64,000 nucleotides of DNA from Plasmodium brasilianum (GCF_023973825.1 NC_090127.1:2264501-2328500), one strand, 5' to 3'; counted from the first letter of the stretch, positions 25,101 to 38,700 are shown. Program-made: numbers and translations. Notes: a model not told the origin generated them from the sequence alone.

Positions 25101-26940
25101 GCACTGGAAATTTTTTAATACTTACATTAAGAAACGGGGGAAATAAATATGTGTAAATGTATCATACATTTAATAATAATCTTAAAAATTAAATATATTT
25201 TTTAGCATAATCTTTTACTGAAAATAGTAAACAGGTTTCAATACGAAAATAACGCATATAAAAGTTACAATACGTGTTTATTCTTGAAAATAATGAAACT
25301 GAATGTATAATAAGGTTAAAATTAAAAACGTTATTTATAGTATTTTAAACAACAGAAATGTAAATGCATAAGAAATATTATAAAATAATAGTAAATAAAT
25401 TGACTTCACAGTAGATAATGAAGTAAAAAATATTATTATTTAAGAATATCAGAAAATAGTATGTCTTTCTATCCTTAAAAAAGAAAAAATTTATAAAGAA
25501 CTATGTAAAACATTTGTTCAACTAAATTTTTTTCATTTCGGAGAAACTAAGAGATTATTAATCATATAATGCAAAAATTAAAATAGGATATAATTCAGTA
25601 AAACAGTTAAGTAGGTATAATGAATTCCAATAAAAAGGGGTATGCATTTAATTACAATTTAAATCATTTTTTATTTTACCATTAAAAAAGAACGAACTTC
25701 ATACTTAGTACAATGCATTTAAAACGTAAAGGGAAAGGAGAAGAAAAAGACAGGGTGATCTAATGAAATAAATATGTTCATTCATAAGAATTTGGAATCC
25801 ATTATATTTGTATATAAGTAAAAAATAGTAAAAATAAATGAGCATTTTATTTTTAGAAGGTTCTAATACAATGAACTAAAAAGCTTATTACAAAAGCTAG
25901 CTTTATTTTTTCAATTTTACTGCTTTCATGAAAAAATTTAATGAACATTTATATTTTATGAAATAATCATCGCAACTAGTATGCAAAATTATATAAGAGT
26001 AATATTAAACTAATTACATGTTGTAGAAATTACAACCAAACAAAACACTTATGTGTGAGTAAACAATATAATGAATTATGTTTTTTGTCGTAAAAAATGA
26101 AAGATTCGTGTTCTAGATACATGCGTTTATACATTGTGTTGCAAATTATAAAATTAATCAAATAACATTAATATATATAAAATTTTTTTTGTTGTAATTA
26201 ACTTATAACTTAATATTTCTTTCCCTGTGTAAACACTGTAATTTTTGTTATTCTATAAAAAAAAAAAAGTTTACTGACATGAGATTTCCTTAATCTTTAA
26301 TAATCTTTTGGTACGAAAGTCATGAGAAAAATTAAACAAGTATTCTTTCATAAATTTTTTTAGATTCTAAAATAAAATACAAGAAGGTCATCATATATAT
26401 GTTTAATTTATAAATTCTATAAAATTTTAATGCTTTGTTTACTATTTATTCTCCGATTTTTCTTATAGATTAAAAATTTGACCTTCGTAAATACGTTTAT
26501 TCACTATTTAAATTGAAAAAAGGCATACATCAAAAGATTAAAAAATAATAGTGATTACAACATAAACCTTTCTCCATTATTATGCATAATATATATTAAG
26601 TTAAAAATATGTTTATTGGTTATGCACTTAATATAATTTTACTAATAATTGAATAATAGGGAATAGAGGAGTTACATACACATAACATATATACCCCATT
26701 ACACAAAAATTAAAATACATACTTATTTTATATATATGTTCATTAAAGTTATCCTAAAAAAAAATATTTCCTACGTACATTAATAATTTATATGTTTATC
26801 AATTTTTGAGGATTGTTTTTACAATATATATATGCAACAAAAAAATATATATGATTACTTCAATTTAAATAATAAATTTATTCAGTTCCTTCATAGCTAT
26901 TTTCAAACAAAAATATAGTATCTAAAACTATTAAATAACT
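22156..26940. other. Gene-free left flank of the centromere-like region
   Basis: About 4.8 kb with no ORF of convincing quality. The composition is around 20% GC, stop-rich on both strands. Compared with spacers elsewhere in the window it has few (TA)n runs and fewer long homopolymers. The promoter of the 20998-22155 gene should lie at its left edge. A 42-codon ATG frame (22848-22972, plus) is purine-rich but too short to support. Confidence 0.6.
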
Positions 26941-29290
26941 ATCATTATTTAATTATATACTAAACAATTTAATTCTATACTACATATAAAAGGTTATTAA
27001 TTTTATTATTTATAAAATTTAAATAATTTATTTTATAAAATAATAATTTATTGATTTTTTTTTAATTATTATACATTCATTTTATTTATAAATATTTATA
27101 TAAATACATAAATTAAATAAAATAGACATATTAAATTAATACAAATAAAATATATTAATTAGAAAAAAAAAAACAACAACATATTAATTAATTAAAATAA
27201 ATTAATTAATTAAATTAAATAATTACATTAAAATAAAACTAATTAATTATTTAAATAATTAAATAAAGTTTATTTTCATAAAATTAATTAAATATAAATA
27301 AATATACAAATAAAACAAATAAATTAGTAAATAAAAAATATAAGTGATTAAATATATAAATAAAAATAATTAATTAGATAAAATGAAAAATAAATTATTT
27401 ATATATAAATAAATTAGTTAAACAAAATGAAAAATAAATTATTTACATATAAATAAATTAGTTAAATAAAATACACATATAAATTAGAAAATATATATAT
27501 TTAATTAAAAATAATTATTAAAAATAAATAAATAAATATATCAATATACTTTAATTTTATATGTAATTAATAATTTATTAAATAAAAATATATATTAATT
27601 AAATATAATAAATATATTAATAAAATACTCAAATGAAAATAATTATATAATAAATTATAAATAAATAAATAAAACACAAAAAATAAACTTATTAATAAAA
27701 TGTATAATTAAAAAATTATTATTATATTATAAATAAATTAAATTACAGAATATAATATATATATATATTATAATTAGTTAAGTAATTAAAATAATTCTTG
27801 ATTTCATATCATTTTTATAAATTATTCATTAAAAATACACAAAGAAGTGAATTATTGATAAATAATAATATTATTTAAAATTATTATTTATACTTATCTG
27901 TTAGTTATTATAAATCGAGTTATTATATTTAATTAAAACATATTATTTTAATATTTATAAATATATTTAAATTAACTTGTATATTATAATTTTTTTTATA
28001 CATTTAATTACCAATTTAATTGTTTATATTTCAATATAAAATCTTTTATTAAAATATTATCTATAATAAATTATTTAATTAATATAATAATAAAATCAAA
28101 ATTAATTAATACTTAATATATATATTTTATTATTTAAGTTATATATTTTTTTATTATTATTAATTAATTATACAGAATGATTATTTATTATTTAATTATA
28201 ATAAATAGTATATTTTGGAATGGATTATACATAATTATATATTATTGTATCCAATAAATAATTATCTTAATATTATATTTAATTATTTTAATTAATATGT
28301 TTATATTATATGTATAATAATATAATTTATTAAAATTAAATATATTATTTATTTTACTATAATTAATTATATTCATTTAATGTTAAACAACATATATTAA
28401 AATATAAAATACTATATTTCTTATTTAATTATTAAATTAAAAATTAATATTATATGTTACCATATATTAACAAAATAAATTACCAAAATATATCAATATA
28501 TTTTAAATATTTTTAACAAATTAATTAATATTTTTTAATTATGCCTATTTATTATAAATTATATATTTTGCTACTTATTTATATATTAATATTATTATTT
28601 ATTTTTTGTTTTATATTATTATTTAAAATAATTAAAATTAATTATAAATATACATAATTATTTTAATTAATTAATTTAATTAGTTTTTTATAATATATTA
28701 AATAAATAAATTTTAATTATATTATATCTTTATATATTTTTTATGTTAATTATTTATATTAAATTATTATTATTTAATTTTAATTAAATTATTATATAAT
28801 TATTTTTAATTTTTTCTTATTTATAATATATATTTATTTTAATTAATTTTTTTTTTTATTAAACAATAACAATCGAAATAATTTTATTGATATAAATATA
28901 TTTTATTTTTTAATTTTGCTTGTAATATACTAACTTTATTTTATATTAAAATGTTTTATATAATTTTAAAATAAATAATATTTAAATTTAATTATATTTT
29001 TTATTTAAATTATATAAAATTAATATTAGTGTGTAAATATATTATATTTAATTAATTTAAATTATTTAATATATATTTTTAATTATATAATATTTTATAA
29101 AATAATTAATTATATATATTTTTTATTTTTATTTTATTTATTTTTACTATTATATTATATATATTATTACATCAATCTTGTAATATTTTTTTATGAATAT
29201 TAATTATTTTTTATTATAGAATAATGAATAACTTTATTATTAATAATTTATAAATTATTAGTAATTAAAATATTCATAAAATCCTTTCAT
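26941..29290. other. Putative centromere core, about 2.35 kb of extreme AT content
   Basis: A hand count over 27001-29160 gives roughly 132 G+C in 2160 bases, about 6% GC, against roughly 20-25% in the flanks. The boundaries are sharp: 2-5 G/C per 60-base line inside and about 8-12 just outside. The stretch is built of AATTAATTAAAT- and AATAAATAAAT-type text, has no open frame and lacks the long homopolymers and (TA)n runs typical of intergenic DNA here. Plasmodium centromeres are single, 2-2.5 kb, extremely AT-rich, gene-free regions, one per chromosome. Remembered synteny places this near the chromosome 12 centromere of P. falciparum. Function is inferred from composition, size and context. 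Confidence 0.85.
27380..27467 (+). repeat. 44-bp direct repeat, two copies, in centromere-like core
   Basis: Two adjacent, nearly identical copies of a 44-bp unit beginning aaaatgaaaaataaattatt, at 27380 and 27424. The copies differ by a few substitutions. It is the clearest tandem repeat I can see in the core. Confidence 0.85.
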
Positions 29291-31338
29291 TTTTATTTTT
29301 TCTATTTTATATGAAATTGTGTTACTGTATATTTATCTTTATGTCTTTTTCATTATAATTATTTAATTAATTTTGTTTTTCTGTCGATTAAGTATGGATT
29401 ATTTAATTTTTACTTTTAGGTGAATATCAAATTAAATAAATTTGTATTTCATTTGAAGCTCGCTTTTATATTTATGAATAATTGTAAAACAATATATTTA
29501 CTTCACCTTAATTTTTATTGATATATAATAGTATTACCTATCATTTTACATTATTACGAATTATTTCACATAAGCATTTTATATATACGTGTGTATATAG
29601 CTATTTGGATTGTGTTTTTTTCAATGAATCAGAATTTCACATGAAAATGGTCATTTCATTAACATTTTTTTTTACGATATAATGTTAAATATATATATCA
29701 TTATTTAAATTTCTATTGTAAAAAAGTTTTTCAAAAAATAGATACAATATTTTAAAATCAAAGTTTCTCTGGAAATTACAGTCACTGTTTAATTCTAAAT
29801 AACTGCCCTTTTAAATATACTAGCACATGTAGAAAAGTGTAAATTTTTAATATGTCAATTATACTTCTGTTATATAAGGAAATTAAATATGAATGTGTTC
29901 TTTCAGTTATTATGCAACATTTCCTCTAGAAACTTTTGCTAATTTGTTTTTGTTAAGAACTAATGAAAAATTTTAAACAATGAAAGATAGATAGATAGAT
30001 AGATAGATATATATAATGTAAATTGTATACGTTATACATAATAATTACAATATATGTGATGCATTTTTTCATTATTTTTTCGTATATAAAAAGAGAAATG
30101 CTAAAAATTAAAATATACAATCCGAAGTTAAATAAATTGAATTATTAATATATCGATATAAGAGAAATATTCATCTTTCTAAAGCGCAAACTAGGAAAAA
30201 TTAAATATTAAAATTTACTGAAAAAAAAATATTGCTTATATATTATATATACATTTTATATCCATTTCGAATGTTTTTATATATATAAGATGATATATAA
30301 AAAAAAATAATTCATTGAAATTAGTACCACTATTTATTTCTTATAGGATTCCTCTGATTTTGTACTATTTCAGTAGCAGGACTTATCACAAAAATAAATA
30401 GGATAAAATACTAATATATAGACATCATTCTAAATATTTTAAAACTTTTTTTAAAAATGGTAACAACATTTATTTTGTTGAAACAGTGCATTTGAAAAAT
30501 TAATATATACATGTGCATTAAATCAAAGTATTTACTAAAAAATACAACAGTGTTTATTATTATATTTTATGCATTAAAAAGCAATAATGTAAAATTTCAA
30601 TCTAAAACTACTCTATAATGCAACTAGTATTGTATATGTCGTATTACTGAATTTCTTTATCATTAAATATAAAATTTTTATTTAAAAAATGAAGATTAGC
30701 ATTTACATTATGCATTAAATTTTTTGTATTTTTTGAAATTTTAATATCATTAAAAAAACATTCACAAAATTACTTTCTCGTAAATGCTAATATTACAGGG
30801 AAATAAAAAAATTATCATATTTGTTTTACTTTTTGGAAAAGGACATAACTAGTTTTTCACCTTAATTTTTTTTATTAGTATTTCCCTTTATCCCTATTTT
30901 CTAATTCTACAAAGATCTTTTAATTTATTTATAAATATTACAGATATATGAAAATTAAATATTTAAAGATTAATACTATTCATTTGATAAAATTTATAAT
31001 AAACAAAATTATCTATGAAGTAATTAAGAACTTTATTGGTATTAGTTATATTTTTAATTTGTTGAATTCATTAATATATAAATAGAATTATATTCAAATA
31101 AAATTCATTACAACACCTTTAGACAATAGGAATAAAAATAATATCGTTCACAAAATTGTAGAACAAGAGCAAAAATAAAATTTTATATTTACTATAAAAC
31201 TAATTTTTAAAATTCAAAGATAATAATGAATAATAAAAAAAAAAAAGAAAAAAAAAAAAAAAAAAGACAATATGTTTACTCTTTAATAAGATTTACACAA
31301 ATGCCACACAATACAATTAGTATGTAAAAAAAGAAATA
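29291..31338. other. Gene-free right flank of the centromere-like region
   Basis: About 2 kb with no supportable ORF. It contains a GATA tetranucleotide run at 29985-30010. The poly-A run near 31227-31265 probably belongs to the 3' region of the CEP104-like gene. Confidence 0.6.
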
Positions 31339-34185
31339 TTACTGTAATCTAGGATTTTTAGAACATGATAAAAAATGAGCTCTCCATATATCTATGTCAA
31401 ATGATTCAATGCAAAGAGAACAATAATAACAAGAAAGATATTCAGTTTTCTTTCCATTACATTCATTCATTACATGTGAATCTAATAAATTTTTCTTTAC
31501 AATTTTATTACAGTATTCACACGGTGTATACATATGATTATGCGAACACTCAGATAGAAAGTGATCATAAATGACAACTAATTCAACAATTAAAAAACAA
31601 TTTGGACAGGTACAAAGCATAGGACACTTTTTTATCCAGTGCTTCTCTAAACCTATTTCAGTAAAAGCTTCATCATACTTAAAACAATATTTACATGTAA
31701 ATGAAGGTACATTTGTTTCGTCGTATTCATCATCTATCTTTGTAGAATCTTCTACATCTTCACTTTTATTTGTTAACTTTTCCTCGTGTTTTGTACTGCT
31801 TTCACGTTTTACTTGTTCATTTATGGGGGCCTCCTTCTTATGTAAGCTACTTATGGTTATGAGATCGGTCTCTGTTGCTTTCATTTTGTTTACTGCAACC
31901 ATTTGTACCTTTTCATATTCTTTATTTTCTGTGGTACTATTATCTTGTAGCTCTTGAATTTCACTAGGACATTTTTCTTTTTTTAAATGGCTATTTTCCA
32001 CAAAAGTTAATTTTGAATTTTTATCAACTAGTCTATTATCTTTCATATTTATATTTAAAGCTGTACAATTTTCTGTATTGTTATTCCTTATAACACCGAT
32101 ACTAACATTTTCATTTTCATCAATTTTCTCTGTATTATGTTCAAACGATGTAAACTCTTTGATGTTAAGATAATTATTGTTTAAATAAGAATTTTTTTTT
32201 AATAATTCATCATTATTTATGAACAAACAATGTTTTTTGGGTTTTTCATTTTCATTTTCGTTTTTCTCATCATTGGCATTCTTTAAAGTTTTCGTGTTCT
32301 CCTTTTCTTCTTGATTCACTCTATTTATTATAAGATTCTTAGTATCATATGAAACATTTAATAAAAATTCTTCAAAAAGTTCGTTACGATTTTCGACAGT
32401 ATTATATATATTAACAAAAAAATCCAAAGATGTTTGTTTTATTGATTCAAGATCTACTTCAAGAAAAAGAGATATAATTTCGAGTACTTTTTTTAAATTA
32501 ATATCATTTTTCACAGATGTATAGTATTTGTTAATCAAGGAGTAGTAAAAGCTCATTAAACTAACAATTATCTTTTCATTTATTTCTGATGTTACATCGG
32601 CAGAAAAAAAATAAAACAACATTGATAATATAATAGAAAACACATTTTTAAAAGAAGTAAAATTGTTATGTAACATCATCATTATTGTTTTTATACAAAT
32701 GTCTACAACATCTAAATTAGAATCATCTAAACGTTTCAATAGTGAAGAAATTATATGTTTTAGATATTTTATGTTCTTATCATTAAAATGATCATCATGT
32801 CTATTATCCAATTTTAAAAAGTAATCTTGGAATTTATTTAGCATTTTTTCTAGAGTGACCACACTTTTTATAAATATATTATAATACGGATCTGATATTC
32901 CTCTTTTAATAATTAAACATAAGGATTCTAAATTGTTAAGCCAAAAATTTTTATATTTTTTATCTCGATCTTCAAATGGTTTGTAAGCTAAGTCGAAACC
33001 CATCTCTCTTTTTTTTTCGTTATCGCTACAAATGAATAACAGAATATTATTTAAGTCAACATCATTATCGTTATCATTCTTGTGATTATCAAAAAGTGCA
33101 GAATTTTTTTTTATATTTTCATTAGACATAATTTTATTTATCTCTTTTTCATAATATTCTAGTTCTTTATAATACAAAACTAGCCATTCATAATACCATT
33201 TTCTTGAACAGTTATTTATTATATTCAATTCTTCTATATTCTTTATTATAATTTTTATTTTTATTTCTTTTTCTTTTAATCTTTTAGCTTTTCCATAATT
33301 TTCTTCTCTGACATATTTCTTTTTTTTTCCTTTTATGAAAGTTATTACATTTTTTAAAGAAATAAAAATATTTACAATTTTTTTTAGTTCATTCGCCGTA
33401 TTAAACTCTTCTTTCGCAACGCATTCACCTTTTATTTTTTCAAAGCATTTTATCTTGTTCTCTAATGTTTCATACAAAGAACTAATTTTGTTTATATCAC
33501 ATTTAGAATACGATCTTTTAAAACTTTCTAAACGTACTTCTTCTGTAAAATGCTGTGCAGCATTATTGTCAGTGAGATTTGAGCTATACGTAGTTACTTC
33601 CCTTTTTCGCAAGAGTGCTTTTTTATTATTTACCTTAATATCATTATAATTTTTATTTTTTTTATTAGCTGAGGAGGTTAATTTAAGAAATGTATTTGCC
33701 TCAGATGTAATATTTAAAGAAATGTCTTCAGGAATTATGTTGATGTAATACAACCCAATTTGTGAATGGACATTTAGATAGTTGTGATATGGACTATGAA
33801 GCCGTAATTTGACAAATGTGCATTTCATGGAACATGGCAAATATACATATTTAAGTTCTTTAGCACAATAATTTGTTGAAGCGTTGTCATTAAATCTAAA
33901 AAAACCAGCTTTTAAGAAATCTTTATTGTTATTAGATATATATATTTCAATCTTCCTACTTATGGCATATTCATGAGATAAAAATTCTAAATATTTTATT
34001 TTAGCTGGTTTTATCTGTAAAATAAATTCTTGCGGGTATATACAATTTTGTTCGCTTAGCCATGGTTTATAAATTTCCACATCTGTATTTTTTAATAGGT
34101 ATGTAACATCATGATCTTTATCATTTGATGATATGCTTAATATATTATATTTTAATTTCGAATTGTCTCTGTCTTTTGAGAGCAT
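31339..34185 (-). CDS. CEP104: CEP104-like centrosomal/ciliary-tip protein
   Basis: CEP104 binds microtubule plus ends and tubulin and sits at the tip of cilia and on centrioles. Single exon, 948 residues (human about 925). Residues about 40-155 match the N-terminal jelly-roll domain: YPQEFILQIKPAKIKYLEFL, HEYAISRKIEIYIS, AKELKYVYLP and an end like GLYYINIIPED correspond closely to the human text. A coiled coil with two UVR-like segments (EEFNTANELKK, EENYGKAKRLKEKE) covers 225-340. Residues about 370-600 are helical, in the position of the TOG domain. A 230-residue charged low-complexity linker follows. Residues 829-945 hold the Cys/His array (CKYC, CTCPNC, CEYC, CYYCSLC with intervening His) of the CEP104 zinc-finger region. 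Domain order is complete. A role on cytoplasmic axonemes or spindle poles is inference. Confidence 0.88.
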   Translation of the reverse strand: MLSKDRDNSKLKYNILSISSNDKDHDVTYLLKNTDVEIYKPWLSEQNCIYPQEFILQIKPAKIKYLEFLSHEYAISRKIEIYISNNNKDFLKAGFFRFNDNASTNYCAKELKYVYLPCSMKCTFVKLRLHSPYHNYLNVHSQIGLYYINIIPEDISLNITSEANTFLKLTSSANKKNKNYNDIKVNNKKALLRKREVTTYSSNLTDNNAAQHFTEEVRLESFKRSYSKCDINKISSLYETLENKIKCFEKIKGECVAKEEFNTANELKKIVNIFISLKNVITFIKGKKKKYVREENYGKAKRLKEKEIKIKIIIKNIEELNIINNCSRKWYYEWLVLYYKELEYYEKEINKIMSNENIKKNSALFDNHKNDNDNDVDLNNILLFICSDNEKKREMGFDLAYKPFEDRDKKYKNFWLNNLESLCLIIKRGISDPYYNIFIKSVVTLEKMLNKFQDYFLKLDNRHDDHFNDKNIKYLKHIISSLLKRLDDSNLDVVDICIKTIMMMLHNNFTSFKNVFSIILSMLFYFFSADVTSEINEKIIVSLMSFYYSLINKYYTSVKNDINLKKVLEIISLFLEVDLESIKQTSLDFFVNIYNTVENRNELFEEFLLNVSYDTKNLIINRVNQEEKENTKTLKNANDEKNENENEKPKKHCLFINNDELLKKNSYLNNNYLNIKEFTSFEHNTEKIDENENVSIGVIRNNNTENCTALNINMKDNRLVDKNSKLTFVENSHLKKEKCPSEIQELQDNSTTENKEYEKVQMVAVNKMKATETDLITISSLHKKEAPINEQVKRESSTKHEEKLTNKSEDVEDSTKIDDEYDETNVPSFTCKYCFKYDEAFTEIGLEKHWIKKCPMLCTCPNCFLIVELVVIYDHFLSECSHNHMYTPCEYCNKIVKKNLLDSHVMNECNGKKTEYLSCYYCSLCIESFDIDIWRAHFLSCSKNPRLQ

Positions 34186-35736
34186 TTTAGATTATAACAT
34201 AATTCTATTTGCGCAGTTTTTTAACATTTAAAAAAATCATATATTTAATTAAAAAAAAATTTTAAATATCCTATAATTACAATAATTTTAAATCATTAAT
34301 TATGAGTGTATATAATGATTTTATTTGGTAAACTTTGTGTTTAAATTTAATTTTGTCTTTTTTTTTTTTTAAGAGGATAAAAGAATAAACTATATGTATA
34401 TATTATATTTTATGTAATGTATTAAAGGAGTAATTTTAATATAAAGATAAAATAAAAAAAAAAAAAAGGAAAAAAATAGAAATTATAAATATACAATTTT
34501 ATTGAATGAGTTCATTTTTTTCTATTTTTAATTTAAATTATATAGAATGGTCTATGTGCATTATAAATAAAACATGACTTTTATTTATTTCATTTTTACT
34601 CTTGCGTGTAAATGCTTGAAACGCGTAAAATAAAAAAGAAGTTGAAATATGGAGTATAATATCTAATATAACATCTCTATATTAAAAAAATTAATATATT
34701 TTACGTTAGAAAAAATTGCATTATGGAAAAAAAAAAATATAGAATAGGAATTTCTCAATTTTTCGAAGCAAATAAATTATGTATATATAATATATATATA
34801 TTTTTTATTTTTACATAGAATTAATGTAGACGTTGAATTTTAGTAAATTATAAAAATATAAATATACGAATGACAAATTAAATTTTTGTACACTGGAAAA
34901 ATATAGTAAAATTTTTGAGAAGTACCAATTCTATAGATAAAAAAAAAAAAAAAAATGTTTCTAAATGTGAAAAAGAAAATTCTTAATATTCACCTATCAT
35001 TTTTGACGGTTTTATATTGAATATTACAGTGAAATTATAGTTACAACTAATATGGTAAGACATTTATATAAATTTTAATTCTATTAAAAGTATATACTTT
35101 TTATTTTATTATATCTCAAATAACACTTTAAAAAAAGAAATAATGGTACTTGTTTTCATTGAATTAGCAATTATATTGTTTATGTATATTAATAATGTGA
35201 AGATAATTACGGATAATATAAAAAAAGTTTTTGAACGAAACAAAATTATGATAAAAATGTGCATTATAAAAAGATTAAAATCACAATACAAAAAAAAAAA
35301 AAATACATAAATAAAATTAAATTAAATAAGATAGGATAAAAAGAATAAAGGATTAATATATAATTAAGTATACAAAATTATTCAAAAGTTTCATAATATA
35401 TGAACGTAAAAAAACCTGTTTGATAATTTATACATCAGCTATATTTATAATACGCACACACACAAAAAAATAAAAAAAAAGAAGGTACATATGTAATGTT
35501 CATATATGTTCATGTACACAAATATACGTGTACACACATATGCTTGGAAGTAAAAAGTAAGAAACATGCAGGTGTAAAAAAAAGGTACACAAAAAGTTGA
35601 AGCTTGTACAAGTTAGGGAAATTTATAGAATCTGGGTATGTTACATAAAAAAAAAAAAAATTGCATTCTGTGGTTCTTATATTTCTTAATACAAGTTTAA
35701 ATGAAACTCTCATAGTATAAAAACACATCTATATTA
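34186..35736. other. Spacer between CEP104-like and transporter genes
   Basis: Both flanking genes run on the minus strand, so this is the CEP104 promoter plus the transporter 3' UTR. It contains A tracts (34450-34465, 34940-34955, 35288-35303) and nothing I can call as an exon; the 60- and 72-codon minus frames here are A/T-tract products. Confidence 0.5.
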
Positions 35737-38700
35737 TTAACCAAATAACAAATCAGTTATCATTCCTAAAAATGAAAAAGCTGTCAAACATCCCAATAAC
35801 ACGTAAGTTGTTTCTACATGATATTTTTGAAGAAAGGATGGGTATACATATATTCTAATTTTCATTACTTCTATTTTATCAGAACTGTTTTTCTTTAAAT
35901 CTCCAACAGCATTACTTTGAAGTATGTCATTTAATTCCTTTAAAAAAAATATATAAAAAAAAGGATTTTTTTCATAAAATTATATAAATATATTTTTAAA
36001 AATTTTCATCTGTACATCTAAGTGTATATATATATGTGCAGCAGAATTGTAACGAAAAGGATAATTATCTTAAATTCTAACAGGATGAACCTGTTAATAG
36101 GTGATATCAATTTAATGAATAATATAAGTAGAACGGAAAAAGATAGCAGACAAAAAATAAATTTATACTAAAGTATATTATTATATAAATTAGTATGTAT
36201 AAAACTATAGAATATATATGTATGTACTACATTATTTGATACTTAAAACATACTGGAATATGTTCCGTACGTAAATGTGTATTTATTTTTATTTTTTTAT
36301 TACCTGAGAATTCATATCTTCGTTATGTATACTAAAATTTACATTTCGTTTTCTTAAAGAAAGGATACTTTTGGTACTGTTTAAACAATTTTTATTTTCA
36401 ATTATGTTTTTCTTAAGTATTTCACTATCATTCTGTAGGATTCCTGAGGGGAAACTCTTAGCGTATTCCTTATGTTCACACACACCTGAATTAGATGTAT
36501 TTCTTGTATTTTCACAATTAATAGTAGTCGAAAAAGTAGTAGTGGCATCATAACTATCTTGTCGACCAGTTGCTGCGTTTTGAAAATCATTAGATGCAGG
36601 TTGGGCTTCATCATGTGTGTTTATTTTTTTTTTATTTTCATATTCTTCATTTCTTTCTAAAGGATTTCCAAACAAAAATATGGAACATAAATGGTCCATA
36701 TTTGTTTTGTTATCTATCATAATATTATTTGAATAGATATGATCATATTTTTTTCTTTCTAAGATTTTACTTCGATGAAAAGTATTGTAATAATGTTTAA
36801 CAGGATTATTATTATCTATAATTTTAAAATAACGTATATCAACATAATCAGTGTCATCATTATCATCATACGTAGAAATTTCGGAATTCTCAGAATGCAT
36901 TTTATTTGCTAATTCTGTGTATATTTTTTCAATTGTTTTTATAATATCTGATTTTTCAATATCTTCAGATGGAAATTTTTCCTTATTTTCGTTTCCTTCT
37001 TCATTTAGATTCACTATTTTATTGGAATCATAATTTGTGTTATTATTTTGCTTCACAATATAATTCTCCTTGTTTTCATTTGTTACGTTGTTATCTATAT
37101 TTTCATTCTCTATTGGTTCTAATTTATGTTCATCTATATCACTTAACAGTTTTGATATATCTCTAAACACGTACTGCGTTTTATGTCTTGTTTCTCCTAC
37201 CCTCCCCTTTGACTTAGATCTCCCCCCATTATTATCTAATGGAACATTTAAGTTTGGAGTTATGGATGACATTTTGTAGGATTTCATTATGTTTACTATA
37301 GGCATTTCTTGTTTCGCATTATCTTGAACATTTGTGTTTTCCTTGTTTGTCTTATTCTGATCTATATTTTCTCCACTATTTTGTTGGCATTCCTCCTGTT
37401 TTACAATACCCGTGCATTTCTCATTATTATAATAATCAAATATATTAGATTCCTTACTTATTTGTTTTCGCAACTCATTAATTTGTTCTTTGTGTATTGC
37501 TTCTTTGTGATCCCCTATTATCATACCTCCATTTGCATGAAAAGAGGATTTTAATTTTTTTCTTTGTCTAACAAATAATGTTTTCCTTTTACTATCATCA
37601 ATATTGTTATTGTTTTTGCCATTATTATTGTTGTCCCTAATTGAATCGTTTAAGCTTGAACTTTTCATATTCATTTTTATTATACTATTATCCTGAGGTA
37701 ACAATGTAATATCTACGGATAAACCTTTTTGTTCGTTATAATTTCTTGGATATAAAATATCTTCTTGGTTACTATCATTTTTACCCACTAAATTTTCACT
37801 AGAATAACATAAGGTATTTTTTTCACTTTTTTTGAACCCATTTGATGAGTTCTGTTCCGATGCAGAAAGTATATTTATATTGCCGCGTTTCTCTTTTTCA
37901 TTACCCATCTCTGACTTGTTGAACAAAACATTAAATTCAGTTTTATTGGTACTATTATTTATGAACGTATCCTTTGTATAATTTTGCGTTTTTACGTCTG
38001 TGTCATTATAACATTCAGATTGAATTTTATTAAAACCAATTTGTTCTTCCGATTTTGTAATAATATTATATTCTCCTCTTTGATATGTCTGCATTCCTAT
38101 TTGCGGGCTTCTTTTTTTTAAAACTTTTTCGTCATTTAATTCTTTCATGTTCATTGAAGTGTTGTAATTTTTTAAGTTTTCTTCATTTAAATTATTACTA
38201 ATGAAGTTTTCTTCCATCATCACATGTTCTAAACTATCTTTTTCAGTTGAGGAATTTATAATTTGATCATTTTTTGAATATAGTTTTCTTAAAGGGAAAT
38301 CATAAGCTGAAGTATTATTTTCAGTAGTATTCGCTGACCTATGAACGGGGGGGGTATCATGTGCAATAATATTGGCGGAAGCATAAACAGATGTATCAAA
38401 TTCGGTTATATTAGCCTCTGTATTTTTTTGTGAATAGAAATAAACCTTTTTATTAATAGATACATTTCCATAATTTGTTAACGTTTCTTCAGTAAGTGTT
38501 TTACCACTCGGTTTACTTTCATCCGATACGCTACTACTTGCTTCATTTAAAGTGTTACATTTATGAAGATTTATTTCATCATTTATATCATCTTTTTTTA
38601 ATGTAATGTTATCAAAAGGGATGCTCGTATTTTTGTCCTTAAGATTCAAAGATTCTATATGCTGTACTAAATTGTCTAAATTATATAAATTTTCTTGTAC

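Noticed and set aside
22156..31338. Degenerate genes or a mobile element in the gene-free block
   Set aside because: I found no transposase, reverse-transcriptase or long terminal repeat features, and no recognisable broken gene; composition fits a centromere and flanks better.
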